Source: Elusimicrobiota bacterium
GTDB taxonomy: Bacteria > Elusimicrobiota > Elusimicrobia > UBA1565 > JACRDR01
Assembly (NCBI GenBank): GCA_016212845.1
Contig: JACRDR010000241.1
Coordinates: 1 to 16,894, forward strand
DNA: 16,894 nucleotides
Direction of reading: 5' to 3'
In this document: positions 6,435 to 13,690 of the stretch, piece after piece
Layout of the letters: each line of letters begins with the position of its first letter
Position numbering within the stretch: the stretch's first letter is position 1
The notes under the pieces: model-generated
What the model saw: only the letters and a program-made list of their open reading frames with translations
What the model was told of the DNA's origin: nothing
Databases searched by the model: none
Translations under genes and position numbers: made by a program

Positions 6435-8369
6435 TCACCTGAAGGGTCCGAACTTCACGGACACGCCGCCGTAGATGGAGCGAGGGACGGCGAGCCCTTC
6501 GGCGAACTCAAGGTGGCGGGGAGTGATCAGATTCTGCCCGACGAGGTAGAGCTTGACGTCCTTGTGCCCCGGGGGCGCGTAGGCCAATCTTACGTCGATC
6601 CTCCAGTAGGCGGGGATGTCCAGGTTCTGTCCGCGAGCTTGGGAATAAAGGGTATGCCCGTCCTGATAGCCCGAGTCGACGCCCGCGGAGAATCCGCTCC
6701 ACACGTCCGCCGTCCCGCCCAAGTTGACCTTGTGCGCGGGGGTGCCCCGCCGTACGTTCGTCTCTGGCTTGGCGACCGACAGCGTCTCATAGGTGTAGTT
6801 CGCGTAGAGGGAGCGTCCCGCGTCCCAGCGGTAGCTCGTCTTGATCTCGACGCCTCGGGCCGCCGCTTTGTTGTCGTTGTCGAATGAGAGCGTCAACAGC
6901 GGGAAGTTGTAGCTCTGGACGATGGTCCGGCTGAGATTGTCGACCTCCAAGTAAAAAAAGTCGGCTTCAAATAGCGCGTGCTTGTCGAGGAAGGAGGCCC
7001 GATAGCCGGCCTCGTACGACCTCAAATGCTGCGCCGTCAGTCGCGGATTTCCGACGAGCAGGACCGTGGCGTCGGCTCTCTGGTTGGCGTAGCGCTGATA
7101 GAGCGTCGGGATAGTCGGCGCCAGTCCATGGGAAAGCCGGAGCGTATGGCTGCCCGCGGGGTGCACCACCGCCGCGACTTGATAGGCGGGTTCGTTTCCG
7201 CCCGTGTCGGAATGTTCCAGGGAGGCGGCCCCGATCAGGTTCACGCGCGGAAGAATCAGCCACGACTGGCTCGCGAAGGCCCGCTGTACGGCGTTTTTCT
7301 GGTAGGGCTTGCCGTCGAATACCCCCCCCGAGTCCACGCTCGAGTAGCGGATGCTCCCCCCGTAGACCGTGCGCAGGCGGTCATCGGAGAAGGAGAACCG
7401 GTGGACGATCTCTCCGTCGTACTGGTCCTCGCGCACGGAGAGCGGCCCCAGGTGGTACCGCGGGAACTTCTTGACGTCCTCGCGGCGAGCCGCCATGACC
7501 TGGATCGAGGATTCCAGGCGGGGGTCGTAGTTGTACTTGATCATCTGGAAATCGGTGTGAAATCGTCCCACGGGATTGGCGGCGTCGATCACACCCTCGC
7601 TGTCCCACGATCCGCCGCCGAAGAGCTCGATCGACGAGCTATCCGTCGGCGTCCAGAGTCCGCGGAAGTCGCCTTTATTCGACAGAAGGTAGTCGGTTCC
7701 GGCGGGCCCCGAGGGCGTGGGATAGCCGTCCAGAGCTTTTTGCGAGAGGCCAAGCCGAAAGGCGCCTTCCGCGTTGCCGTCCGAGTACGACGCCTGCCCG
7801 CGGCGAAGCCCGCCGGTGCCGTGCATGACGTTCAAGTAGCCGGCGCGGTCCGGCCCGGGCTTCTTGGTGATGATGTTGATCACGCCTAGACCCGCGTTCG
7901 AGCCGTACAGAGCTGCGTTGGGGCCGCGCACGATCTCGATGCGCTCGATGGAGTGGAGTTGGACCGGGATCTGATCCCAGACCGCGCCTCCCGACAGCGC
8001 CGTGTAAACGCTCCGGCCGTCGACGAGCACCAGGAGCTTGTCGACGAACTCGGCGGGGAACCCGCGAATTGAGACGATCGCCCGGTTTCCGTCGCCGGAT
8101 CTACCGTCCGCCACGTTCATCCCCGCCCGGAAACGGAACAGGTCCCAGAGATTCGCGGCTTCCGAGTCCCGGATTTCCTCGGCCGTAATGATCTCCACGG
8201 CCGCGGGGGCCTCCCGGACGAGCTCCAGGCGGCGGGAGGCGGTGATCACGCGCGCCTCCTCATTGTAGAGAGTGAAGGCGTCCTCGGCCGCGCGCGCCGG
8301 GCCAGCCAGCGTCGCGGAGAACAAGATTACCAGAAAAGGCGCTCGAAGCTGGGGTCGAAATCCGGTCAT
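6435..8369 (-). CDS. TonB-dependent outer-membrane receptor (CirA/BtuB-like)
   Basis: A 644-residue protein with a signal peptide at 1-28 (cut near ARA-AE). A plug domain spans about 50-170: APAAVEIITAEEIRDSEA, IVSIRGF, LLVLVDGRSVY, IERIEIVRGPNAALYGSNAGLGVINIITKK. The rest is a roughly 470-residue barrel rich in alternating strands, ending SVKFGPFR. This is the CirA/BtuB/colicin-receptor type; substrates of the family include siderophores, cobalamin and other scarce ligands, and the actual one cannot be read here. The segment AFTLYNEEARVITASRR before the plug probably holds the TonB-contact region. No TonB, ExbB or ExbD gene is in the window. It is the first gene of a seven-gene run ending in an OmpR-family regulator and is preceded by a triple TTAA box. 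No Shine-Dalgarno precedes the ATG, and no better start was found. Confidence 0.95.
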   Translation of the reverse strand: MTGFRPQLRAPFLVILFSATLAGPARAAEDAFTLYNEEARVITASRRLELVREAPAAVEIITAEEIRDSEAANLWDLFRFRAGMNVADGRSGDGNRAIVSIRGFPAEFVDKLLVLVDGRSVYTALSGGAVWDQIPVQLHSIERIEIVRGPNAALYGSNAGLGVINIITKKPGPDRAGYLNVMHGTGGLRRGQASYSDGNAEGAFRLGLSQKALDGYPTPSGPAGTDYLLSNKGDFRGLWTPTDSSSIELFGGGSWDSEGVIDAANPVGRFHTDFQMIKYNYDPRLESSIQVMAARREDVKKFPRYHLGPLSVREDQYDGEIVHRFSFSDDRLRTVYGGSIRYSSVDSGGVFDGKPYQKNAVQRAFASQSWLILPRVNLIGAASLEHSDTGGNEPAYQVAAVVHPAGSHTLRLSHGLAPTIPTLYQRYANQRADATVLLVGNPRLTAQHLRSYEAGYRASFLDKHALFEADFFYLEVDNLSRTIVQSYNFPLLTLSFDNDNKAAARGVEIKTSYRWDAGRSLYANYTYETLSVAKPETNVRRGTPAHKVNLGGTADVWSGFSAGVDSGYQDGHTLYSQARGQNLDIPAYWRIDVRLAYAPPGHKDVKLYLVGQNLITPRHLEFAEGLAVPRSIYGGVSVKFGPFR

Positions 8370-8401
8370 AGCGCTAGTCTAGCGGCGCGAGTTGTCGCCG
8401 C

Positions 8402-8429
8402 GTTTAAGCGCCGCTTAACTGCCGCTTAA
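8402..8429 (-). promoter_or_regulatory. TTAA box A: three half-sites with exact 11-bp period
   Basis: On the minus strand TTAAGCGGC, TTAAGCGGC and TTAAACGCG begin at 8429, 8418 and 8407, exactly 11 bp apart. The array covers the last codons and TAA stop (8417-8415) of the ATPase-REC gene and ends 33 bp before the receptor ATG. Direct repeats at 11-bp pitch are the known architecture of PhoB/PhoP/OmpR-class sites. A weak TAGACT at 8381-8376 could be the -10, with suboptimal spacing. The inner part TTAAGC-GGC-GCTTAA is also an inverted repeat, so a hairpin role is possible. Confidence 0.55.
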
Positions 8430-10577
8430 GTCGGATTCCCGGAGAGCCGAGCCGGCCTTGGCGAAGGCCGAGCGCCGAAACAGCGCCTTGACCCGGGCTC
8501 GGAGCACCTGCGGGTTGAACGGCTTGGAAAGGTAGTCGTCGGCGCCCAACTCCAGGGCCCGCGCCTGGGACTCCGCCTCGCCCAGGGCCGTGAGGACCAT
8601 GATCGGAAGATCTCCGAGCCCCATCTCTCCGCGGAGGTGCCTGACCACGGCGAGCCCGTCCATCTCGGGCATCATGAGGTCTAGGAGCACCAGGTCCGGC
8701 TTGCGGCGCGCGATCTCTTTGACGGCTTGACGCCCTCCCTCGGCTTCGACGATGTCCAGCTCGTCGACCAGCAGGGTGGCGCGGGCCACGGCTCGGTTGT
8801 CCTCGTTGTCGTCGACGATGAGGACTCTCGGCTTGCGCGCGGCGGGCCGGCAGACGGCGCGCTCCTCGCGTTCCTTGAAGTCCAGGCACGGGAGGATCTC
8901 CTCCAAGGGCGCGTTGCCTTGGCTCAGGTGCCAAAGGGCGTCCTCCTCCATCGTCTTGAGCCAGCCCCTGCGGACAGCCTCCGCGCGGAAATCGGCGAGG
9001 ACCCGCATTGCCATCAACGCGTCGTGGGCCTCCGGGCGGTCGAGAGCCAAGAGCTCGGTCAAGGCGATGCGGCCGGCGAACCCCGAGAGCCCGCATTTCG
9101 AGCAGCCCCGTCCTTGGAACCGGCGCACGGGGAGCTCCGACCTCATCAAAAAGTCGGCCAATCGCGCGTCGACGGGGACTTCCTCCCGGCATGCGGGACA
9201 GATGCGGCGGACCAGTCTTTGCCCGGCGATCCCGATTAGGGCCGCGGTGATCTTATAGCGGTCGACGCCCATGTCGAGCAAGCGGTTGAGCGTGGCGAGC
9301 GCGTCGTTGGTGTGCAGGGTCGAGAATACGAGATGTCCGGTCTGGGCGGTCTGCAGCGCGACGTCGGCCGTCTCGAGGTCCCGGATCTCCCCGACGAGCA
9401 CGACGTCCGGGTCCTGCCGCAGGACGGAGCGCAGGACGGCGGCGAAATTTAGCCCCGCCTTCTCATTGACTTGGATCTGGTTGAGCCCCGGCACGCGGTA
9501 CTCGATGGGGTCTTCGATGGTCACGATGTTCAGATCCTCGGACTTGAGTCTGTTGAGCATCGAATAAAGCGTGGTCGTCTTGCCGGAGCCGGTGGGACCC
9601 GTCACGAGCAGGAGACCCTTGCTCGAGCCGCCGAGCCGGGTGAGCGCCTCCTTGATCTCAGGCCGAAACCCCAGCTCCTCGAGCGGCACCTCCGCCTGGC
9701 GCCGGTCCAAAATGCGAAGCACTGCCTTCTCTCCGAAGGCCGTCGGCATAGTCGAGACGCGCAGGCCGACCTCCTCGATCCCGACCCTCAATTTGGCCCT
9801 TCCGTCCTGGGGCCGGCGGCGGTTGGAGATATCGAGATCCGCCATGATCTTGATCCGCGACACGAGAGGGCCTTCTCCGATGTAGCGCGGAAGCGTCATC
9901 AACTGACGCAGCACGCCGTCGATCCGGCAGCGGATCGTGGTGGCCTTCTCGTCATGCTCGACGTGAATGTCCGAGGCCTTGAGGTGTATGGCCTGGCCGA
10001 CGATCAGATTCACGAGACGGATCACTGGAGCGCCGATGGCGGCGGAGGACGCCTCGTAGGACTCGCCGTTCCCGTCGGGACCGAGGCATTCCACCGCGGC
10101 GGTCTCCGGGAAGCGGTTGAGCAGATCGAAGATGACCGCGTCGGAGTCGTAGGCCTTGGCGATCAGCGCTTCGACGTTCTCCGGGAGTCCGAAAAACGGC
10201 CGAGGCCTGCGTCCGGTCAGGGCCGCCACCGTATCGAGGGCGCCGGTGTCGATGGGATTGGTCATGAGCATCTCGATCGCGTCCTCGTGGATCCGAAGCG
10301 GGATCATGAGATGCTGCCGGCACAGACGCTCGGGAACCAAGCCGAGGGCCAGCTTCTCCAGGGCCCCGAACTCCGGCGCGTCGAATTCGACTCCGTACTG
10401 TTCCAAAACGGCCCGCGTTAACTGCTCCTGCGTGACGCGCCCCGACCGGAGCAGCTCGGTGGAAGCGTGGCGGCCCGGGCTTTCGCGCATCGCTTGGGCC
10501 GTCCTGTCGTCCAGCAGTCCTCGCGTCGTCAGCATGCGTAGGAGCCACTCGTCGGCACGTCGCTCGGCGACGGGCAT
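8415..10577 (-). CDS. PilB/GspE-type secretion ATPase with C-terminal receiver domain
   Basis: A 720-residue fusion. Residues about 40-145 form a GspE/PilB N-terminal domain. The ATPase follows with Walker A GPTGSGKTT (327-335), Asp box VTIEDPIEY (352-360), Walker B VVLVGEIRD (392-400) and His box GHLVFSTLHTND (414-425). A zinc-type tetracysteine, C460/C463 and C492/C495, marks extension ATPases (PilB, GspE, MshE) rather than retraction PilT. After a linker at about 570-582, a complete receiver covers about 583-702 with D589-D590, D633 in LVLLDLMMPEMDG, T663 and K685 in LSKPF. Phosphorylation could directly tune pilus or secretion motor activity (inference). No pilin, PilC or PilT gene is in the window. 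The N-terminal region lacks clear RLG signatures of c-di-GMP-binding MshEN domains. GGAGG lies six bases before the ATG; one base separates it from the preceding stop. Confidence 0.94.
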   Translation of the reverse strand: MPVAERRADEWLLRMLTTRGLLDDRTAQAMRESPGRHASTELLRSGRVTQEQLTRAVLEQYGVEFDAPEFGALEKLALGLVPERLCRQHLMIPLRIHEDAIEMLMTNPIDTGALDTVAALTGRRPRPFFGLPENVEALIAKAYDSDAVIFDLLNRFPETAAVECLGPDGNGESYEASSAAIGAPVIRLVNLIVGQAIHLKASDIHVEHDEKATTIRCRIDGVLRQLMTLPRYIGEGPLVSRIKIMADLDISNRRRPQDGRAKLRVGIEEVGLRVSTMPTAFGEKAVLRILDRRQAEVPLEELGFRPEIKEALTRLGGSSKGLLLVTGPTGSGKTTTLYSMLNRLKSEDLNIVTIEDPIEYRVPGLNQIQVNEKAGLNFAAVLRSVLRQDPDVVLVGEIRDLETADVALQTAQTGHLVFSTLHTNDALATLNRLLDMGVDRYKITAALIGIAGQRLVRRICPACREEVPVDARLADFLMRSELPVRRFQGRGCSKCGLSGFAGRIALTELLALDRPEAHDALMAMRVLADFRAEAVRRGWLKTMEEDALWHLSQGNAPLEEILPCLDFKEREERAVCRPAARKPRVLIVDDNEDNRAVARATLLVDELDIVEAEGGRQAVKEIARRKPDLVLLDLMMPEMDGLAVVRHLRGEMGLGDLPIMVLTALGEAESQARALELGADDYLSKPFNPQVLRARVKALFRRSAFAKAGSALRESDLSGS

Positions 10578-10578
10578 G

Positions 10579-10947
10579 TCAGGCCTCCAACCTTGCGGCG
10601 ATCCTCCGGACCACGTCGGAAGGGATGCACGGCTTGGTGATGAAGTCGTCGCAGCCGGCTTCCCGCGCCCTCACGTCCTCCCCGACCAGGGCGTTCGCGG
10701 TGAACGCGAAGATGGGGATGTGGCGGAGCCGCGTCGTCGCCTTGATTCTGGCGGCGGCTTCCCACCCGCTCAGGATCGGCATCGAAAGGTCCATGAGAAT
10801 GAGGTCGGGGGCCTCCGAGAGCGCCCGCTCGACCGCTTCCTCGCCGTTCTGGGCCTGGCACACGGCGTAGCCGGAGAACGACAACGCGGAGCAGATGATC
10901 GTGCGGTTGTCCGTGTCGTCATCGACCACGAGTATCTTCCGGCTCAT
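10579..10947 (-). CDS. Single-domain response regulator (DivK/CheY-like)
   Basis: A 122-residue lone receiver that fills the whole protein. It has ILVVDDDTDNR with D9-D10, phospho-acceptor D53 in LILMDLSMPILSGWEA, T83 in FAFTANA and K105 in FITKPC. The DLSMP-GWEA-RIK and TANALVGEDVRAREAGCDDF segments resemble DivK and receivers of hybrid kinases more than chemotaxis CheY. It has no output domain. It overlaps the hybrid-kinase gene upstream as ATGA and ends one base before the ATPase-REC gene. That placement suggests a phosphate shuttle between the hybrid kinase and the ATPase receiver, although no Hpt domain is visible in the window. GGAGG four bases before the ATG is a good ribosome-binding site. 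Confidence 0.95.
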   Translation of the reverse strand: MSRKILVVDDDTDNRTIICSALSFSGYAVCQAQNGEEAVERALSEAPDLILMDLSMPILSGWEAAARIKATTRLRHIPIFAFTANALVGEDVRAREAGCDDFITKPCIPSDVVRRIAARLEA

Positions 10948-12530
10948 GAGACCTCCACGGCGGCAAAGAACTTCCTTGCGTCCTCGCGCTCGATCGATCT
11001 CAGCTTCTCCAGAAGCACCGGCCGCTCGAACGGCTTGACGATGTAGTCGGTGGTTCCGAGGGAGAACGCGAGCGCCTTATTCTCCATGATCGAGAGGATG
11101 ATCACCGGGATGTCGCGGAGCGCGGGGTCGTTTTTGAGCTGTTGCAGCACCGCCCAGCCGTCCTGGCGCGGCATTAAGATGTCCAAGGTAACGGCAAACG
11201 GCTTGATCTGGCGCGCCAACGCCATGCCCTCCTCGCCCGACGTCGCGGTGACCAGCGCGTAGCCGCTGCCGGTGAGGCTGTCGCGGATCAAACGCAGAAC
11301 CTCTGGGTCGTCGTCGATGGCGAGCAGGATCTTTTGGACCTCGGCGGAAGGGCTTGGTGCCGGAGCCGGCGCGAGCGCCGCCGGGAGCGGGTAGCGCTCG
11401 GGCGGGGCTTCGGTCGGCAGCCGCACGAGGAAGACGGACCCGGTCCCCGGAGCGCTCTCCACGGAGATGTCTCCGTCGAGCAACTCCACCAGTTTTTTGG
11501 TGATCGAGAGGCCGAGTCCGGTCCCGCCGTGCTTTCGCGTCGCCGTTCCGTCGAGCTGCTTGAACTCCTCGAAAATGGCCCCGATGTCCTGCGGCGCGAT
11601 CCCCGGACCCGTATCGCGGACCCTCAGCTCCGCCTCCGAGCCGTCCGGGGAGGGCGCCAAAGAAAGCTCGACTTCTCCAGACTCGGTGAACTTGATCGCG
11701 TTGCCGGCGAGGTTGATGAGTATCTGCCGGAGCTTGGTCTTGTCGCTCTTTACCAGGATAGCAGCCGGGGCCTTCCAGCGCAGCTCGACCTTCTTGTTGG
11801 CCGCCAGGCAGTGCATCGTCTCCGCGACTTCCCGAACGACGGCGCTCAGATCGAATTCCTCCACGTAGAGAGGCATCATTCCCGCGTTGAGCTTGGAGAA
11901 GTCGAGGATGTTGTTGATGAGGCTCAAGAGGTTCTTCGAGTTGACGAGCACCCGGTTGAGCGCCTCGCCCTGCGGAGTCGGGACCTCCCCGTACACCTTG
12001 TCCAATATTAAGGAGGAGTAGCCCACGATGGCGTTGAGCGGAGTCCGCAGCTCGTGGCTCATGTTCGCGAGGAACTCGGACTTGAGCCGGCTGATCAGCT
12101 CCAGCTCCCCGACCTTGGCCTTGAGCCGGCCCCGCTCCAGGGCCTTCTCAAGCAGATTCAAGAGCTGGTCGAGCTCGTAGGGCTTCGCGATATAGTCGTA
12201 GGCTCCCAGCTTCATGGCCTCGACCGCCGTCTCGAGGGTCGCGTAGCCCGTCACCATGACGACTTCGGTGCGGGGGGAGAGTTCCTTGAGCCGCTGAAGC
12301 GTCTCGAGGCCGCTCATGCCGGGCATCATGATGTCGCAGAGGGCGAGGTCGTATTGCGTCGCGCGGGCCTTCTCGACCCCGTCTCTCCCGTCGTGCGCGG
12401 CGGCCACGTCGTAGCCGTGAGTGGTCAAGCCGTACTTGACCATGTCCCGGAGCCCCTCTTCGTCATCGATGACGAGAATTTTCGCCTTGTCCCGACCGGA
12501 GGCTTCGACGCTTTTGTTCATAGGATTCAT
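10944..12530 (-). CDS. Hybrid histidine kinase, REC-HisKA-HATPase-REC
   Basis: A 528-residue soluble hybrid kinase with receivers at both ends. REC1, about 16-130, has D22-D23, D66 in LALCDIMMPG, T94 and K116. HisKA has H159 in MSHELRTPLNAIVGYSS. The ATPase domain has N-box ILINLAGNAIKFTE (270-283), G1 DTGPGI and G2 HGGTGLGLSI. A Pro/Ala-rich linker (372-398) leads to REC2, about 399-515, with D406-D408, D450 in VTLDILMPRQDGW, S480 and K499. There is no membrane segment or obvious small-molecule sensor, so the input is probably phosphorylation of D66. REC1 is a close paralogue of the REC protein at 2156-2590. Start: the ATG at 12530 has GGAG only one base away, while the ATG at 12521 (residue 4) has the same GGAG ten bases away; either may be used. 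It heads unit B, behind TTAA box B and a good -10. Confidence 0.95.
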   Translation of the reverse strand: MNPMNKSVEASGRDKAKILVIDDEEGLRDMVKYGLTTHGYDVAAAHDGRDGVEKARATQYDLALCDIMMPGMSGLETLQRLKELSPRTEVVMVTGYATLETAVEAMKLGAYDYIAKPYELDQLLNLLEKALERGRLKAKVGELELISRLKSEFLANMSHELRTPLNAIVGYSSLILDKVYGEVPTPQGEALNRVLVNSKNLLSLINNILDFSKLNAGMMPLYVEEFDLSAVVREVAETMHCLAANKKVELRWKAPAAILVKSDKTKLRQILINLAGNAIKFTESGEVELSLAPSPDGSEAELRVRDTGPGIAPQDIGAIFEEFKQLDGTATRKHGGTGLGLSITKKLVELLDGDISVESAPGTGSVFLVRLPTEAPPERYPLPAALAPAPAPSPSAEVQKILLAIDDDPEVLRLIRDSLTGSGYALVTATSGEEGMALARQIKPFAVTLDILMPRQDGWAVLQQLKNDPALRDIPVIILSIMENKALAFSLGTTDYIVKPFERPVLLEKLRSIEREDARKFFAAVEVS

Positions 12531-12539
12531 GCTCCAAGA

Positions 12540-12568
12540 ATTATCGATCCGGCATTCGCGGGACTGAA
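12540..12568 (-). promoter_or_regulatory. Candidate promoter of the hybrid-kinase unit, -35 inside the TTAA box
   Basis: On the minus strand GATAAT (12545-12540, five of six matches to TATAAT) lies exactly 17 bp downstream of TTCAGT (12568-12563), a poor -35 that is also the third half-site of TTAA box B. A box replacing the -35 is the classic layout of PhoB-class activated promoters. The predicted start near 12533 would leave almost no leader before the ATG at 12530, or 12 bases before the ATG at 12521. Confidence 0.45.
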
Positions 12569-12590
12569 CGTTCGCTTAAGCGAACCTTAA
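12565..12590 (-). promoter_or_regulatory. TTAA box B: three half-sites at 11-bp period, with 16-bp palindrome
   Basis: On the minus strand TTAAGGT, TTAAGCG and TTCAGTC begin at 12590, 12579 and 12568, exactly 11 bp apart. The middle site lies in a perfect 16-bp palindrome, GTTCGCTTAAGCGAAC (12570-12585). The TAA stop of the REC-GGDEF gene (12578-12576) is part of the middle site. The box is 35-60 bp upstream of the hybrid-kinase ATG. The palindrome leaves open a dimer site or a short hairpin as an alternative. Confidence 0.55.
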
Positions 12591-13526
12591 TTCCACCCGG
12601 CGGTCGAAGGCGTAGCGGCTCTTGCCGCACGCGCCTCGCGCCTTCACCCAAGCCTTCATCTCGGAGGCGCGTTCCACGACCTGCGCGTACCGCTGAAGAT
12701 CGTGCGTGGCGGTACTCACGATGCCGATCGACAGCGATGCCAAGGGGAAATGGCGCCAGCGTCCGAGGCGGTCTCGGGTCTCGATGAAACCCCAGCGACG
12801 CGCGATCTCGCCGTAGAATCGGGGAACGGCCCGGTCGAATCGGCTCGCGACCGCGCGGGCGAGCTGCTCGGCGCGGGCGGGATCGCAGACGACGACGAAG
12901 TCGTCGCCTCCCACGTGTCCCACGAAGTCTCCGGGGGCTCCCGCAATGGCCGCGCAGCCGACCAGGCACTCCGACAGCTCCTGGAGCATCCCGTCCCCCC
13001 GCGCGTAGCCATAGGCGTCGTTGTAGGCCTTGAAGTGGTCGATATCCACGTAAAGGAACGCGAATGGCTCTCGGTCCGAGATCCGGCGGCTGACCTCCTC
13101 CTCGATAGTCGGACTTCCCGGAAGCTTGGTCAAAGGGTTGGCGGCCATGTCCCGCCGGTTGCGGCGAAGGACGCTCGATATCCTCGCCGTCAGCTCGCGC
13201 ACGTCGAAGGGCTTGCCGACGTAGTCGTCGGCGCCGCTGTCGAGGCCGCGCACGCGGTCTCCGGGAGCAGCGTCCCCCGTGACGAGGATGACGGGGACCA
13301 TCCGGGTGCGCGTGTCCCGTCTGAGCTCGGCGAGAATCTGCATGCCGTCCTTGCCGGGCATGTGGACGTCGAGGAGGATGAGGTCCGGGGAGCCCTCGCG
13401 CGCCTGCCGCAGGGTTTCGTCGCCGTCGACCGCGCTCGTTATCGCGTATTCGGCGTCGGGAAGCGCCCGGCGAAGCAGGCTGTGGATGGAATCCTCGTCG
13501 TCTGCGATCAATATTTTGTGGGTCAT
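12576..13526 (-). CDS. REC-GGDEF response regulator, probable diguanylate cyclase (GGDDF signature)
   Basis: A 316-residue protein. Its receiver, about 3-122, has D9-D10, D53 in LILLDVHMPGKDG, T83 and K105 in VGKPFD. A GGDEF domain covers about 130-310: it starts with the usual NPLTKLPG, has the metal-site motif YVDIDHFKAYNDAYG-ARGD (159-177) and the signature loop HVGGDDF (204-210), with aspartate where the catalytic glutamate of GGDEF normally stands. The later SLSIGIV strand is conserved. It would make c-di-GMP when phosphorylated if the variant loop is active; related GGDDF proteins are familiar in deltaproteobacteria-like genomes, but activity here is not assured. The D of ARGD is retained, so it is not of the cGAMP-making Hypr type. 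AAGGAG eight bases before the ATG is a strong ribosome-binding site. It ends inside TTAA box B. Confidence 0.93.
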   Translation of the reverse strand: MTHKILIADDEDSIHSLLRRALPDAEYAITSAVDGDETLRQAREGSPDLILLDVHMPGKDGMQILAELRRDTRTRMVPVILVTGDAAPGDRVRGLDSGADDYVGKPFDVRELTARISSVLRRNRRDMAANPLTKLPGSPTIEEEVSRRISDREPFAFLYVDIDHFKAYNDAYGYARGDGMLQELSECLVGCAAIAGAPGDFVGHVGGDDFVVVCDPARAEQLARAVASRFDRAVPRFYGEIARRWGFIETRDRLGRWRHFPLASLSIGIVSTATHDLQRYAQVVERASEMKAWVKARGACGKSRYAFDRRVELRFA

Positions 13527-13546
13527 CGTGCGCGCTCCTTGCGTCG

Positions 13547-13690
13547 TTATCCTTCCGCGACCCCTTCGGCCGCGGATTCCAACAGACGAAATAAGTGCAC
13601 GGGCGCGTCGACGGCGTGGCCCGCGCGAGTGAGAATGCGCTCGAGTACGCATCGCGCGCCCGCGTCGTCATAGACGAGAAGGGTATTCAC
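13547..13690 (-). CDS. 47-residue truncated receiver-like protein
   Basis: A GTG at 13690 overlaps the stop of the FlgO/CsgG-like gene as GTGA and opens a 47-codon frame ending in TAA at 13547. The protein begins NTLLVYDDAGARCVLERIL, then TRAGHAVDA and LFRLLESA. This matches the first two strands and helices of a receiver domain. It stops before the phospho-acceptor strand, and one of the usual three acidic residues is replaced. It cannot be a working receiver. It is either the remnant of a deleted REC gene or a small protein kept for coupling between its neighbours; the REC-GGDEF gene starts 20 bp downstream. The tidy GTGA overlap and the good receiver match argue that the frame is or was translated. 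Confidence 0.5.
   Translation of the reverse strand: MNTLLVYDDAGARCVLERILTRAGHAVDAPVHLFRLLESAAEGVAEG

Noticed and set aside
6978..7889. 303-codon plus-strand open frame
   Set aside because: Antisense to the TonB receptor barrel, with no recognisable protein features.
9471..10421. 316-codon plus-strand open frame
   Set aside because: Antisense to the PilB-type ATPase core; no domain, no ribosome-binding site, composition typical of a shadow frame.
12541..13671. 376-codon minus-strand frame over the REC-GGDEF gene
   Set aside because: Arg/Pro-rich shadow in another frame of a gene with clear receiver and GGDEF motifs.
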